In this document: one piece after another, positions 8,916 through 17,349 of the stretch
Layout of the letters: each line of letters begins with the position of its first letter
Position numbering within the stretch: the stretch's first letter is position 1
NCBI GenBank assembly: GCA_017643305.1
Contig: JAEPNQ010000024.1
Coordinates: 1 to 44,653 of the forward strand
Length of the DNA: 44,653 bases
Direction: 5' to 3'
Source of the DNA: Marinibacterium sp.
GTDB taxonomy: Bacteria > Pseudomonadota > Alphaproteobacteria > Rhodobacterales > Rhodobacteraceae
Notes under the pieces: model-generated
Seen by the model: the letters and a program-made list of their open reading frames with translations, nothing else
Databases searched by the model: none
Told to the model about the DNA's origin: nothing
Translations under genes and position numbers: made by a program

Positions 8916-9399
8916 AACGCGCCACCCAATCGTGACATTGCTGGTTTTGTGTCTGCTGCTGTCCGGGGGGCTGACGGCTGCCCCGTCTCATGCTGAATGC
9001 AGGGCCGATCAGGTCCAGCTGCGGGGCGCTTGGGGACAGGTGCGGTTTGACGTGGAACTGGCCGATACGGCCGAAGCCCGCAACAAGGGTCTGATGTTTC
9101 GCGAAGGTCTGCCGCGCGGAGCGGGCATGTTGTTTATTTATGAACGGCCACAGCCGGCGTCGTTCTGGATGAAGAACACCCTGATTCCACTGGATATGAT
9201 TTTTGTTGATGTGACGGGCCGGGTGACGCGGGTGCACAACATGGCGGTGCCGGGTGATCTGACCCCGATTGACGGGGGGCAGGCCGTTTATGCAGTGCTG
9301 GAGATCAATGGCGGGCTGGCTGCACAATACGGGATTGGGCCGGGCAGCGAGATGCAGCACCCGGTATTTGCAACGGAGGAGCCGGTCTGGCCCTGTTAG
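8899..9399 (+). CDS. Exported DUF192 family protein
   Basis: A 166-residue protein with a Sec signal peptide (hydrophobic residues 11-27, cleavage probably after SHA around 33). The DUF192 domain follows, with the family marks RNKGLMFREGLP, GMLFIY, FWMKNTLIPLDMIFVD and GGLAAQYGI. The biochemical function of DUF192 is not established. It overlaps the 3' end of the cold-shock gene by 17 bases, and the start has a GGAGG-like site upstream inside that gene. It ends about 43 bases before tRNA-Pro. Confidence 0.9.
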   Translation: MRTRSKTRHPIVTLLVLCLLLSGGLTAAPSHAECRADQVQLRGAWGQVRFDVELADTAEARNKGLMFREGLPRGAGMLFIYERPQPASFWMKNTLIPLDMIFVDVTGRVTRVHNMAVPGDLTPIDGGQAVYAVLEINGGLAAQYGIGPGSEMQHPVFATEEPVWPC

Positions 9400-9442
9400 G
9401 GGTTTTCAATTGCTTCAGTGGGGGCTATTCAGCAGCGTGGTC

Positions 9443-9519
9443 CGGGGCGTGGCGCAGTCTGGTAGCGCACCTGTTTTGGGTACAGGGGGTCGTGAGTTCG
9501 AATCTCGCCGCCCCGACCA
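9443..9519 (+). tRNA. tRNA-Pro (anticodon TGG)
   Basis: A 77-base cloverleaf. The 7-bp acceptor stem CGGGGCG pairs with CGCCCCG. The anticodon stem CCTGT/ACAGG encloses TTTGGGT, giving anticodon TGG. The T-loop is TTCGAAT, and CCA is encoded at 9517-9519. No U-rich terminator follows directly. Confidence 0.97.
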
Positions 9520-9678
9520 TACTCCGAAAATGACTGTTTTCCGATGGCGCGCCTTTCTGCGCACGATTATTAGTCGTCGGCGGCCTTGCGGCCGTGCCCT
9601 CCGGGCGGCAGACAAGCCTGTCACGGCGTCCCTCGGGCGTACTTGGGCAAGGATGAAGCGCGGGTCAGCTTTTTGGGA

Positions 9679-10116
9679 TTAGCTTTTGCTGGGAACGCCG
9701 CCTGCGCGTTCGTAAAGCTCGTCCATAGTGCGCATTAGTTTCTGGTCTTCGCGGCGGACCTGCAAGCGCTGGCCGTTTTTCTGAGGCACGCTGACATAAA
9801 CATCGTTTTCCACCAGGTAACCGGCATCGGCGGCTTCGGCGCGAAAACGGATGACCAGTTCGGGCAGGGCTTCGGTGGTGCCATCAAAGCTGAGAATCAG
9901 GGCTGCCGTGGCTTCGGGCGGCAGGTATTCGCGGCATTCAACCATGTCGGGTTCGGGCCGATGAAAGGATTGGGCTGGACCGCCACAGGCTGACTCGAAC
10001 GCATCAAACAGGCTATCTGGGTAGGCTGCGAAATGTGCTTTTCCGGTGGGCGTGCCCACATCTTGTGTCGTGCAGGCCGCGAGTGCCACAATAGGTAGTA
10101 GTGCTAGCACGCGCAT
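9679..10116 (-). CDS. Small lipoprotein of unknown function
   Basis: A 145-residue protein. The start is the ATG at 10116, with GGAG about 8 bases upstream. It gives a textbook lipoprotein signal peptide, MRVLALLPIVALAAC, with lipobox LAAC and acylated Cys15. A start at 10155 would put 13 charged residues before the signal and is unlikely. The mature part is soluble, has two further cysteines (ACGG and ECRE) and a basic C-terminus (RLQVRREDQKLMRTM). I do not recognise the family. It stands alone between tRNA-Pro and the nrdJ leader. Confidence 0.78.
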   Translation of the reverse strand: MRVLALLPIVALAACTTQDVGTPTGKAHFAAYPDSLFDAFESACGGPAQSFHRPEPDMVECREYLPPEATAALILSFDGTTEALPELVIRFRAEAADAGYLVENDVYVSVPQKNGQRLQVRREDQKLMRTMDELYERAGGVPSKS

Positions 10117-10650
10117 TTCGCGCTCCGATGTTGTTTCTGAGCCTCTGGTTGGCAAAAGAATACGGCATATCTGCGGCAGTGACAGGAGTTTTTGGGGGTA
10201 TGTTGCGCTGGTTTGAGTTGGAGATTCGGCTGAGGCTCGGTTTGAACTCTGCCCTGCAATTTACGGATACTCTTGAGAAAAGTCCCAATGGTCCTTTTCG
10301 CGGTCTTTCAACTGGCCGATGACGCTGGGGAATCGGGGCGGCTCGGGTCAACAGAAAAGTTTGAAAAAAACGTCAAAATTTGCGTTGACCTTCCATGCCC
10401 GGTTACGCCACCTTGTGTGAACCGGTGACTGGGCCACTAAATCTGGTAGCAAATAACCAGAGACGCGGCCTGGGTTTGGGACGGTTACACTTTCAGACAC
10501 GAACGGGCGGGACCGCCCGTTGACGGCCATTGTCCGTCACAATTGAGAGTTGCCTATCTATCGGTTTTGGGGAGCGCGGCCCATGGGCGGCGTTGGGAGG
10601 CCATAGCGGCCAGAACAAAAAAAGTGCTGAAGACTAGAGGCAGCGAAGAT
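10117..10650. other. Intergenic region and structured nrdJ leader
   Basis: No credible gene; a 73-codon frame at 10101-10322 has no ribosome site or family likeness. It holds an A-rich stretch (10351-10375), a possible -35 TTGACC at 10385, and two back-to-back perfect hairpins about 110 bases before nrdJ. These are AACGGGCG-GGAC-CGCCCGTT (10502-10521) and GACGG-CCATTGT-CCGTC (10522-10538). Neither is followed by a T-run, so they are not simple terminators. I checked for the conserved core of a cobalamin riboswitch and did not find it. Confidence 0.5.
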
Positions 10651-13600
10651 ATGAAGATCGAAAGACGGTTCACCAAGGCGGGCGAAGATGCATATGCGAG
10701 CATCCCGTTCGAGTCCGCGACATCCGAGATCCGCAACCCCGATGGCAGCATCGTGTTCCGGCTGGAGAATATCGAAGTGCCGGCCGACTGGAGCCAGGTT
10801 GCGAGCGATGTGATTGCGCAGAAATATTTCCGCAAAGCGGGCGTGCCAGCGCGCCTGAAAAAGGTGCGCGAACAGGGCGTGCCGGAATTCTTGTGGCGGT
10901 CGGTGCCGGATGGCGATAACGTTGAAAAAGGGGGTGAAACCTCCTCCAAGCAGGTGTTCGACCGTCTGGCGGGTGCCTGGGCCTATTGGGGCTGGAAAGG
11001 TGGCTACTTCACCACCGAAGAAGACGCGCAGGCCTACTTTGACGAGATGCGCCACATGCTGGCGACGCAGCGTGCGGCGCCCAACAGCCCACAATGGTTC
11101 AACACCGGCCTGCACTGGGCCTATGGCATTGATGGACCCGCGCAGGGCCACCACTATGTGGACTATAAGACCGGCAAGCTGACCAAGTCCAAGTCGTCTT
11201 ACGAGCATCCGCAGCCGCATGCGTGCTTTATCCAGGGCGTGAAGGATGATCTGGTAAACGAAGGCGGGATCATGGATCTGTGGGTCCGCGAAGCGCGCCT
11301 TTTCAAATATGGCTCTGGCACCGGCACCAACTTTTCGCACCTGCGGGGTGAAGGTGAATCGCTGTCTGGTGGCGGTAAGTCGTCGGGCCTGATGGGCTTC
11401 CTCAAAATCGGGGACCGGGCTGCCGGCGCGATCAAGTCGGGCGGCACCACTCGGCGCGCAGCCAAGATGGTGATCGTTGATGCCGACCACCCGGATATCG
11501 AAGACTTCATCGACTGGAAAGTTCTGGAAGAACAGAAGGTTGCCAGTATTGTGGCTGGGTCCAAGATGCATGAGCAGAAGCTAAACCTGATCTTCGAAGC
11601 CATCGGCACATGGGACGGTGCGGCCGAAGATGCCTACGATCCGGCCAAGAATACGGCGCTCAAAGAAGCGGTGCGCGACGCTAAGAAATCGGCGATCCCA
11701 GAGACTTACATCAAGCGTGTGTTGGATTACGCCCGGCAAGGCCACACTGCGATTGAGTTCCCGACCTATGACACCGACTGGGACAGCGAAGCGTATAATT
11801 CTGTCTCCGGCCAGAACTCCAACAATTCCATTCGGGTCACCAACGCTTTCCTGACAGCGGTGGAAAAGGATGCGGACTGGGAACTGATCAACCGTGTTGA
11901 CGGCTCCGTCGCCAAGACAGTGAAAGCCTGCGACCTGTGGGAAAAGGTGGGGCATGCTGCCTGGGCCTGTGCTGATCCGGGGATCCAGTTCCACGACACT
12001 GTGAATGAATGGCACACTTGCCCAGCAGACGGGCCGATCCGCGGGTCGAACCCCTGTTCGGAATACATGTTCCTTGACGATACGGCCTGTAATCTCGCGT
12101 CGATGAACCTACTGACCTTCCTGCAGGATGGCCGGTTCCAGGCGGACGAATACATGCACGCCACGCGGCTGTGGACGCTGACGCTGGAAATCAGCGTGAC
12201 CATGGCGCAGTTTCCGTCCAAGGAAATCGCGCAGCTCAGCTATGATTTCCGCACGCTGGGCTTGGGCTATGCCAATATCGGCGGTCTGCTGATGAACATG
12301 GGCTTTGGTTATGACAGCGTCGAAGGCCGTGCCCTTTGTGGAGCGCTGACGGCGATCATGACCGGCGTGGCTTATGCAACCAGCGCCGAGATCGCGGGCG
12401 AACTGGGGCCGTTTGCAGGCTATAAGCGCAACCAGGACAACATGCTGCGCGTGATCCGCAACCACCGGAATGCTGCGTACGGCGCAACCGAAGGCTATGA
12501 CGCGCTAGCGGTGAAGCCGGTGGCTCTGGACCATGCCGGGTGCCCGGATGCGCGTCTGGTGGAATTGGCAATGGCCAGCTGGGACGAAGCGCTGCGCCTT
12601 GGCGAACAGCACGGGTACCGTAACGCACAGGCCACCGTGATCGCGCCGACCGGCACGATCGGGCTGGTTATGGATTGCGACACAACGGGGATTGAGCCGG
12701 ACTTTGCGCTGGTGAAATTCAAAAAACTGGCTGGTGGGGGCTACTTCAAGATCATCAACCGGTCGGTCCCGGCGGCGTTGGCGCATCTCGGATACACCTC
12801 CTCCCAGATCGAAGAGATCGTGTCCTACGCCGTCGGTCATGGGACCATTGGCAACGCGCCGGGCGTTAACCACACCACGCTGGCAGGCCACGGGTTTGGG
12901 CCTGAGGAACTGGCCAAGGTAGATGCCGCGCTGGGTCAGGCCTTCGATATCCGGTTCGTTTTCAACCAGTGGACGCTGGGGGAAGAGTTCTGTCGCGACG
13001 TGCTGGGTATTCCGGCCGAAAAGCTAGCCGATCCCACTTTCGACCTGCTGCGCACGCTGGGCTATTCCAAGGCCGAGATTGACGCCGCCAATGACCACGT
13101 TTGCGGGACAATGACGCTGGAAGAGGCGCCGCACCTGAAGGAAGAGCATTACGGCATTTTCGACTGCGCCAACCCATGCGGGAAGAAAGGCAAGCGTTTC
13201 CTGAGTGTTGACAGCCATATCCGGATGATGGCCGCCGCACAAAGCTTCATCTCGGGCGCGATCTCCAAGACGATCAACATGCCGAATGACGCGACCATCG
13301 AGGATTGTCAGAAAGCGTACGAGCTCAGCTGGTCGCTGGGCACAAAGGCCAATGCGCTTTACCGCGACGGCTCCAAACTGAGTCAGCCGCTGGCCGCAGC
13401 TCTTGTCGAAGATGATGATGAGGCGGCAGAGGTTCTGGAAACCGGCACACCGCAGGAAAAGGCACAGGTGCTGGCCGAGAAGGTGATCGAGAAGGTTGTC
13501 GTCAAGGAAGTCATCAAAAGCCACCGGGAAAAGATGCCTCAGCGGCGCAAGGGCTACACCCAGAAGGCGGTTGTGGGCGGTCACAAGGTCTATCTACGCA

Positions 13601-14331
13601 CCGGCGAATACAAGGACGGGTCGCTGGGCGAGATCTTTATCGACATGCACAAGGAAGGCGCGGGCTTCCGGGCGATGATGAACAACTTCGCCATCGCCGT
13701 GTCCGTGGGTCTGCAATACGGTGTGCCTCTGGAAGAGTTCGTGGATGCCTTTACCTTCACCAAGTTCGAACCGGCGGGCATGGTGCAAGGCAATGACAGC
13801 ATCAAGAACGCGACCTCGATCCTCGACTACGTGTTCCGCGAACTGGCCGTCAGCTACCTGGACCGCACCGATCTGGCCCATGTCAAACCCGAAGGCGCAA
13901 CCTTCGACGACATCGGGCGCGGTGAGGAAGAAGGCGTTTCGAATATTTCGGAGATGAGCGAAACTGCAGCCTCCAAGTCCTTGGAAGTTTTGAAACAAAT
14001 CTCTTCCACTGGCTACCTGCGTAAGCGATTGCCGCAGGAATTGGTTGTGCTGAATGGTGGCCAGGGCATGGGCGCCACAGCCTTTGCGGTGGGCGATCCG
14101 TCGGCCGCGCTGCAGACGCTGGCGCCGGAAACCGGCGTGGCGACCACAAAAGTAGCCGCCACCTCGACCACGGCGCTGTCTACCGGCGCGGTCGAAGTCG
14201 ATGCGCGCACCAAGGCCAGGATGCAGGGGTATGAAGGCGATCCTTGCGGCGAATGCGGCAACTACACGCTGGTGCGTAACGGCACCTGCATGAAGTGCAA
14301 CACCTGCGGCAGCACCACGGGCTGCAGCTAA
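10651..14331 (+). CDS. nrdJ: Vitamin B12-dependent (class II) ribonucleotide reductase
   Basis: It reduces ribonucleotides to deoxyribonucleotides with adenosylcobalamin as radical source, without needing oxygen. It is 1226 residues, the long alphaproteobacterial type. Visible marks include NSPQWFNTG, the substrate-site segment [38 protein letters not shown] and [11 protein letters not shown]. The C-terminus is cysteine-rich (CGECG...[14 protein letters not shown]) and should serve as zinc site and redox relay. The ATG at 10651 matches the family start (MKIERRFT) and has AGAGG 10 bases upstream; a frame opening at 10543 would run into the leader. No nrdAB or nrdR lies nearby. Confidence 0.96.
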   Translation: MKIERRFTKAGEDAYASIPFESATSEIRNPDGSIVFRLENIEVPADWSQVASDVIAQKYFRKAGVPARLKKVREQGVPEFLWRSVPDGDNVEKGGETSSKQVFDRLAGAWAYWGWKGGYFTTEEDAQAYFDEMRHMLATQRAAPNSPQWFNTGLHWAYGIDGPAQGHHYVDYKTGKLTKSKSSYEHPQPHACFIQGVKDDLVNEGGIMDLWVREARLFKYGSGTGTNFSHLRGEGESLSGGGKSSGLMGFLKIGDRAAGAIKSGGTTRRAAKMVIVDADHPDIEDFIDWKVLEEQKVASIVAGSKMHEQKLNLIFEAIGTWDGAAEDAYDPAKNTALKEAVRDAKKSAIPETYIKRVLDYARQGHTAIEFPTYDTDWDSEAYNSVSGQNSNNSIRVTNAFLTAVEKDADWELINRVDGSVAKTVKACDLWEKVGHAAWACADPGIQFHDTVNEWHTCPADGPIRGSNPCSEYMFLDDTACNLASMNLLTFLQDGRFQADEYMHATRLWTLTLEISVTMAQFPSKEIAQLSYDFRTLGLGYANIGGLLMNMGFGYDSVEGRALCGALTAIMTGVAYATSAEIAGELGPFAGYKRNQDNMLRVIRNHRNAAYGATEGYDALAVKPVALDHAGCPDARLVELAMASWDEALRLGEQHGYRNAQATVIAPTGTIGLVMDCDTTGIEPDFALVKFKKLAGGGYFKIINRSVPAALAHLGYTSSQIEEIVSYAVGHGTIGNAPGVNHTTLAGHGFGPEELAKVDAALGQAFDIRFVFNQWTLGEEFCRDVLGIPAEKLADPTFDLLRTLGYSKAEIDAANDHVCGTMTLEEAPHLKEEHYGIFDCANPCGKKGKRFLSVDSHIRMMAAAQSFISGAISKTINMPNDATIEDCQKAYELSWSLGTKANALYRDGSKLSQPLAAALVEDDDEAAEVLETGTPQEKAQVLAEKVIEKVVVKEVIKSHREKMPQRRKGYTQKAVVGGHKVYLRTGEYKDGSLGEIFIDMHKEGAGFRAMMNNFAIAVSVGLQYGVPLEEFVDAFTFTKFEPAGMVQGNDSIKNATSILDYVFRELAVSYLDRTDLAHVKPEGATFDDIGRGEEEGVSNISEMSETAASKSLEVLKQISSTGYLRKRLPQELVVLNGGQGMGATAFAVGDPSAALQTLAPETGVATTKVAATSTTALSTGAVEVDARTKARMQGYEGDPCGECGNYTLVRNGTCMKCNTCGSTTGCS

Positions 14332-14337
14332 CTGAAC

Positions 14338-14568
14338 AGCGCCTTAGCCCGGCGCTTAGGGATCCGTGGCCATTCCCCCCAGGTCTAGGTCTGGATCCCG
14401 ACAAATACGGATCGCGCGGTCAGCCCCGCGCGATCCGGGAACAGGGTGGGACGGAATATCAGTCCTTCCCACTCTCTCACGGGGTGGGTGCGCTCGCCTC
14501 AGACGACGCTCAGGCCGCAGGCAACAAACACCGGGCGGTAAACTAGATGAGCCTGAGTGGCGAAACTT
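14338..14568 (+). other. Highly structured 3' region of nrdJ / candidate non-coding RNA
   Basis: The 240 bases between the nrdJ stop and the terminator hold a chain of inverted repeats. They are AGCGCC/GGCGCT (14338-14356, loop 7), GGGATCC/GGATCCC (14359-14399, loop 27), a perfect 12-bp stem CGGATCGCGCGG/CCGCGCGATCCG with a 6-base loop (14408-14437), and a GGGTGGGA/TCCCACTC-type stem around 14444-14474. No ORF here looks real. Such density ending in an intrinsic terminator suggests either a long stable 3' UTR or a separate small RNA. I find no match to 6S, SRP, RNase P or tmRNA signatures. Confidence 0.4.
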
Positions 14569-14569
14569 C

Positions 14570-14595
14570 ACGGAGAGCTTCGGCTCTCCGTTTTT
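14570..14595 (+). terminator. Rho-independent terminator
   Basis: A perfect 8-bp GC-rich stem CGGAGAGC / GCTCTCCG with a stable TTCG tetraloop (14571-14590) is followed directly by TTTTT and then CTT. A at 14570 can pair with the first T. This is the best intrinsic terminator in the window. It ends the plus-strand transcript coming from nrdJ or from an RNA gene starting after it. Confidence 0.93.
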
Positions 14596-14794
14596 CTTCG
14601 ACTGACCAAGTGGTTGTCGTCGGATCTGGTCAAGCTGTTTGTTCACCGTCAACCGTTCTACACATCCCTGTGATTGCAGAGAAATGCCGAAACCTCCAAA
14701 ACCCGTCAGGCCATCACCTGCGGAATGCCAAGAATCTTTGCAGATCGCGCTTTGAATGCGGCCAAATGCACCGGATTCTTTTGGGGGCAGGGTG

Positions 14795-15262
14795 TCAGGC
14801 CGTTGCTTCCTTCAAAGCGGCCCGCGCGCGGCTGAGGCGAGACATGACCGTGCCCACAGGCTGTCCGGTCCGTTTGGCCAGTACGGCGGGACTGGTTTCG
14901 CCTTCGGCCACCAGCGTCATCAACCGTGCCTGTTGCGGGGGCAGGTGGGTGATGGCGCGGCGTAGCTCGGCCAAGTGCAGCCTGTCCGGCGCGTCGGGCA
15001 GGGTGACGGCCATGTCGTCGGTCAATGGCTCTGTCGGACGGATCGACCGCCAGCGCGCCCGGGTCAGGTTGCGCAGGGTGGTCAGCGCGTAAGCGCGCAG
15101 ATTTTCCGGCGCGGGGCTTTTTTCCAGCCATTGCAACATTTTCAACATGGTTTCCTGGGCCAGATCCTCTGCCGCATGCGGGCAACCGGTCAGCCGCAGC
15201 GCGGCCCGGCGCAAGTTGGGGGACATGGCGCAAAGGGTTTTTGTCAATTCGGTATCGTTCAC
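14795..15262 (-). CDS. ECF-type RNA polymerase sigma factor
   Basis: A short sigma-70 family factor of about 156 residues with the two ECF domains. Region 2 has LRRAALRLTGCPHAAEDLAQETMLKML and the Asn/Arg-rich end (NLRAYALTTLRNLTRARWR). Region 4 has ITHLPPQQARLMTLVAEGETSPAVLAKRTGQPVGTVMSRLSRARAAL, the helix-turn-helix for the -35 element. The start is uncertain. I chose the GTG at 15262 (VNDTELTKTL), which gives a normal ECF N-terminus. The frame stays open to 15394 with in-frame ATGs, but those residues look unlike the family. No anti-sigma factor is adjacent on either side, which is unusual for ECFs. Target genes are unknown. Confidence 0.82.
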   Translation of the reverse strand: MNDTELTKTLCAMSPNLRRAALRLTGCPHAAEDLAQETMLKMLQWLEKSPAPENLRAYALTTLRNLTRARWRSIRPTEPLTDDMAVTLPDAPDRLHLAELRRAITHLPPQQARLMTLVAEGETSPAVLAKRTGQPVGTVMSRLSRARAALKEATA

Positions 15263-15594
15263 GGTTGGCAGCTCAGTTTGTCTGCTTCCAGCGTCTGGAC
15301 CGAATGCGGCACGCCTGTGGCAGCCTGGGTGCCATTGCTTGCGGGGCGAGGCCATCGGCGGGCTCCCGCACATCCGCTTACAGTGGATCGGCAAGGTTTA
15401 GCCGGTTCCGCGCACACAACGCTAGCATTGGACGCAACGGGCCGTTGCCGCGTCTTATCTCACAGGGCGATACCGCACCATCCGTCTGCGGCCCGGTGGT
15501 CCATGTCCCAGGATCTCTTGGCAGCTACGCCCTCTTTGCAGGCGGGAGCGCCCGGCTCGTACCCACGGTTGCCGGGCGCACCGCTATGCGCGGA
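15263..15594. other. 332-base intergenic region between ECF sigma gene and mttB homologue
   Basis: The plus-strand frames across it (14975-15766 and others) are long only because of high GC, and have no ribosome site or family likeness. The notable item is the stem-loop just downstream of the mttB homologue, annotated separately. No clear promoter for the sigma gene is visible. Confidence 0.5.
15548..15579 (-). terminator. Perfect stem-loop 3' of the mttB homologue
   Basis: The inverted repeat GCGCCCGGC / GCCGGGCGC (9 bp, all matched) has a 14-base loop. It begins 15 bases after the stop of the minus-strand methyltransferase gene. The position fits a transcript-end or RNA-stabilising hairpin. 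There is no U-run after it, so it is not a classical intrinsic terminator. Confidence 0.5.
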
Positions 15595-17139
15595 TCAGCG
15601 CGGCAGGTGGATCGGAAACGCGTTGCGAATCGCCGCATCTGTCACTGGATCCAGCGCCGCAGCGGATGGGGCCGACAGGATCGCCTCCTTCCGGGCGGTG
15701 GCCTTTGCAATCAGGTCTGGTCTGCCCAGTTCCACCCATTCCTTGGGTGAGGTCCGGTCACCGTAGACGGGATAGACATAATCCGCCTGCATCCGCCCCA
15801 GAGTCTGCGCCGTGCCAAGGTAATGGCCCGTCCCGCTGAGACAGACCTCGGCGATCTGATCCACGGCCAAGGTTTCGTCTGTCACCTCTATCCCCCGCAC
15901 ACAGCGCAGCGCCTGGCCAATCAGGTCTTCAGACAGGATCAGCGATTCGTGGCAGAACCCGAGGAGGGAAGCGTGCATGCCCGCCGCCTCGTAGACCATG
16001 TTCAGCCCCGACAACCCTGCCAGCACGTTCGAACACATCTGTTCCCAGCCCGCCTGCATGTCAGGCAGCTTGGAATCGCTGGCCCCCGCCGCTGCACCAC
16101 CAGGAATACCGTAGAACTGGTGCATTTGCGCGCAACCCGCCGTCAGCAACGCTTGTTCGCCGGACCCGATGGACATGGCCCCGGTCCGCAGGTCCAGCCC
16201 GAAGGGCCAGGTGCCAAAGATCGCCGGATGACCAGGTTTCAGGGCATTCACGTAAACCAGCCCAGCCAGACATTCTGCCACGGATTGTACGATGGCTCCG
16301 GCCACGGTTGACGGTGCCGTTGCGCCCGCCATGCCCGCTGACAGCAGCAGCACGGGCATACCACCGCGAATGCAGGCTTCCATCACCTCGCAGCTTTCGG
16401 TGGCGAACTTCATCGGCGGCACGACGAAACAGTTGGAATTCGACATGAATGGCCGCGCGCGCCATGCGTCTTCGCCGCCCGCGATCATGTGCAGAATTTC
16501 CAGCGCTTCCGGCACATGGCGAGGATCAAAAAACGACGTCCCGATATGCTTGGTTGTGCCCGAGCAACAGGCATAGACCGTGTTTAGGTCCATTTCCCGG
16601 TTGTCGGGAATATCCCGCGCCACCATGGGCCGTTGTAGGAAATGTACGTTGTCCAACTGGTCGGTGATCCGCGCTGCATCGTGCAGGTCCTGAAGGGTGG
16701 ATTCGCGGTAATTGCGTCCATCCACATCCACCAGATGCACCGCTGCGCCCGCTGTGCCGTAATGCACACGGGAGCCGGAGAGTTCCAGATCATACCGCTG
16801 ATCGCGGCCATGAAGAGTGACGGAGCGGTTGGCCTTGGCCAGCATGTCCTCGACCAGCGCACGGGGGAAACGGATGCGGCCATCGTCGCCCTGTGTCGCG
16901 CCTGCACCGGTCAGCAGCGCCACACCGCTGTCGGGCGCATCGGCCAGCCCGATTTGTTCCAGCGCGTCCAGCGCGGCATTGTGAATTCGGGTCAGGTCGG
17001 CATCGGACAGGGGTTTGTACCGCCCGCCCTCCATGCCGGGGCGTACGGGGCGCAAGTGGTCGGGCAGGGCAGCGGCACGCGCAGCACGACGGGCGGCGCG
17101 TCCGCCGGAGCGGATGGCAATACGGGATTGGTCGTTCAT
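15595..17139 (-). CDS. MttB-family (trimethylamine methyltransferase-like) protein without pyrrolysine
   Basis: A 514-residue protein of the MttB superfamily, which moves methyl groups from quaternary or tertiary amines to a corrinoid protein. Recognisable parts are the N-terminal LPDHLRPVRPGMEGGRY, GTAGAAVHLVDVDGR, the GTTKHIGTSFF region, LLLSAGMAGATAPSTVAGAIVQ, FGTWPFGLDLRTGAMSIGSGEQALL and GIPGGAAAGASDSKLPD. The frame has no in-frame amber, so it belongs to the non-pyrrolysine branch whose known members act on glycine betaine, proline betaine or carnitine. No corrinoid protein or corrinoid-to-folate methyltransferase gene is near. The ATG at 17139 follows a hairpin-rich 5' leader. The aminotransferase lies upstream on the same strand. 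The substrate is not determinable here. Confidence 0.87.
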   Translation of the reverse strand: MNDQSRIAIRSGGRAARRAARAAALPDHLRPVRPGMEGGRYKPLSDADLTRIHNAALDALEQIGLADAPDSGVALLTGAGATQGDDGRIRFPRALVEDMLAKANRSVTLHGRDQRYDLELSGSRVHYGTAGAAVHLVDVDGRNYRESTLQDLHDAARITDQLDNVHFLQRPMVARDIPDNREMDLNTVYACCSGTTKHIGTSFFDPRHVPEALEILHMIAGGEDAWRARPFMSNSNCFVVPPMKFATESCEVMEACIRGGMPVLLLSAGMAGATAPSTVAGAIVQSVAECLAGLVYVNALKPGHPAIFGTWPFGLDLRTGAMSIGSGEQALLTAGCAQMHQFYGIPGGAAAGASDSKLPDMQAGWEQMCSNVLAGLSGLNMVYEAAGMHASLLGFCHESLILSEDLIGQALRCVRGIEVTDETLAVDQIAEVCLSGTGHYLGTAQTLGRMQADYVYPVYGDRTSPKEWVELGRPDLIAKATARKEAILSAPSAAALDPVTDAAIRNAFPIHLPR

Positions 17140-17171
17140 GGTCTTGGTTCCGAAACAGGATATCGGGAAAA

Positions 17172-17240
17172 TCTGATCAGGTCAGAGCCCCCTTGGCCGT
17201 CCCCGGGCGGCACGGCCACGCTCCGCACCGATGGTGCGGA
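17172..17240 (-). promoter_or_regulatory. Three-hairpin leader upstream of the mttB homologue
   Basis: Within about 100 bases before the ATG lie three inverted repeats. They are an 8-bp TCCGCACC/GGTGCGGA with a 3-base loop (17222-17240), TGGCCGT/ACGGCCA with an 11-base loop (17194-17218), and TCTGA/TCAGA with a 5-base loop (17172-17186). This looks like a structured 5' UTR or an operator array. I cannot assign it to a known riboswitch class. Confidence 0.4.
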
Positions 17241-17349
17241 CAACGAGGCTAAGAATGCAGGTTTCAGTTTGCATATGGACAGGATGCCGCAGGCGATTCC
17301 CGATCGCTTGCCTGTTTGCGACCTGTGTCGTTTTTGGGCAATTATGCCC

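Noticed and set aside
10330-10650. Cobalamin riboswitch in front of nrdJ
   Set aside because: Only a GCCACT word and hairpins are seen. The ordered conserved core of the class is absent, so it is reported only as a structured leader.
14547-15092. 181-codon plus-strand frame across the terminator and sigma gene
   Set aside because: It runs through an intrinsic terminator hairpin and opposes a clear ECF sigma factor.
15595-17139. Pyrrolysine-containing trimethylamine methyltransferase
   Set aside because: The frame is continuous with no in-frame TAG, and no pyl genes are visible.
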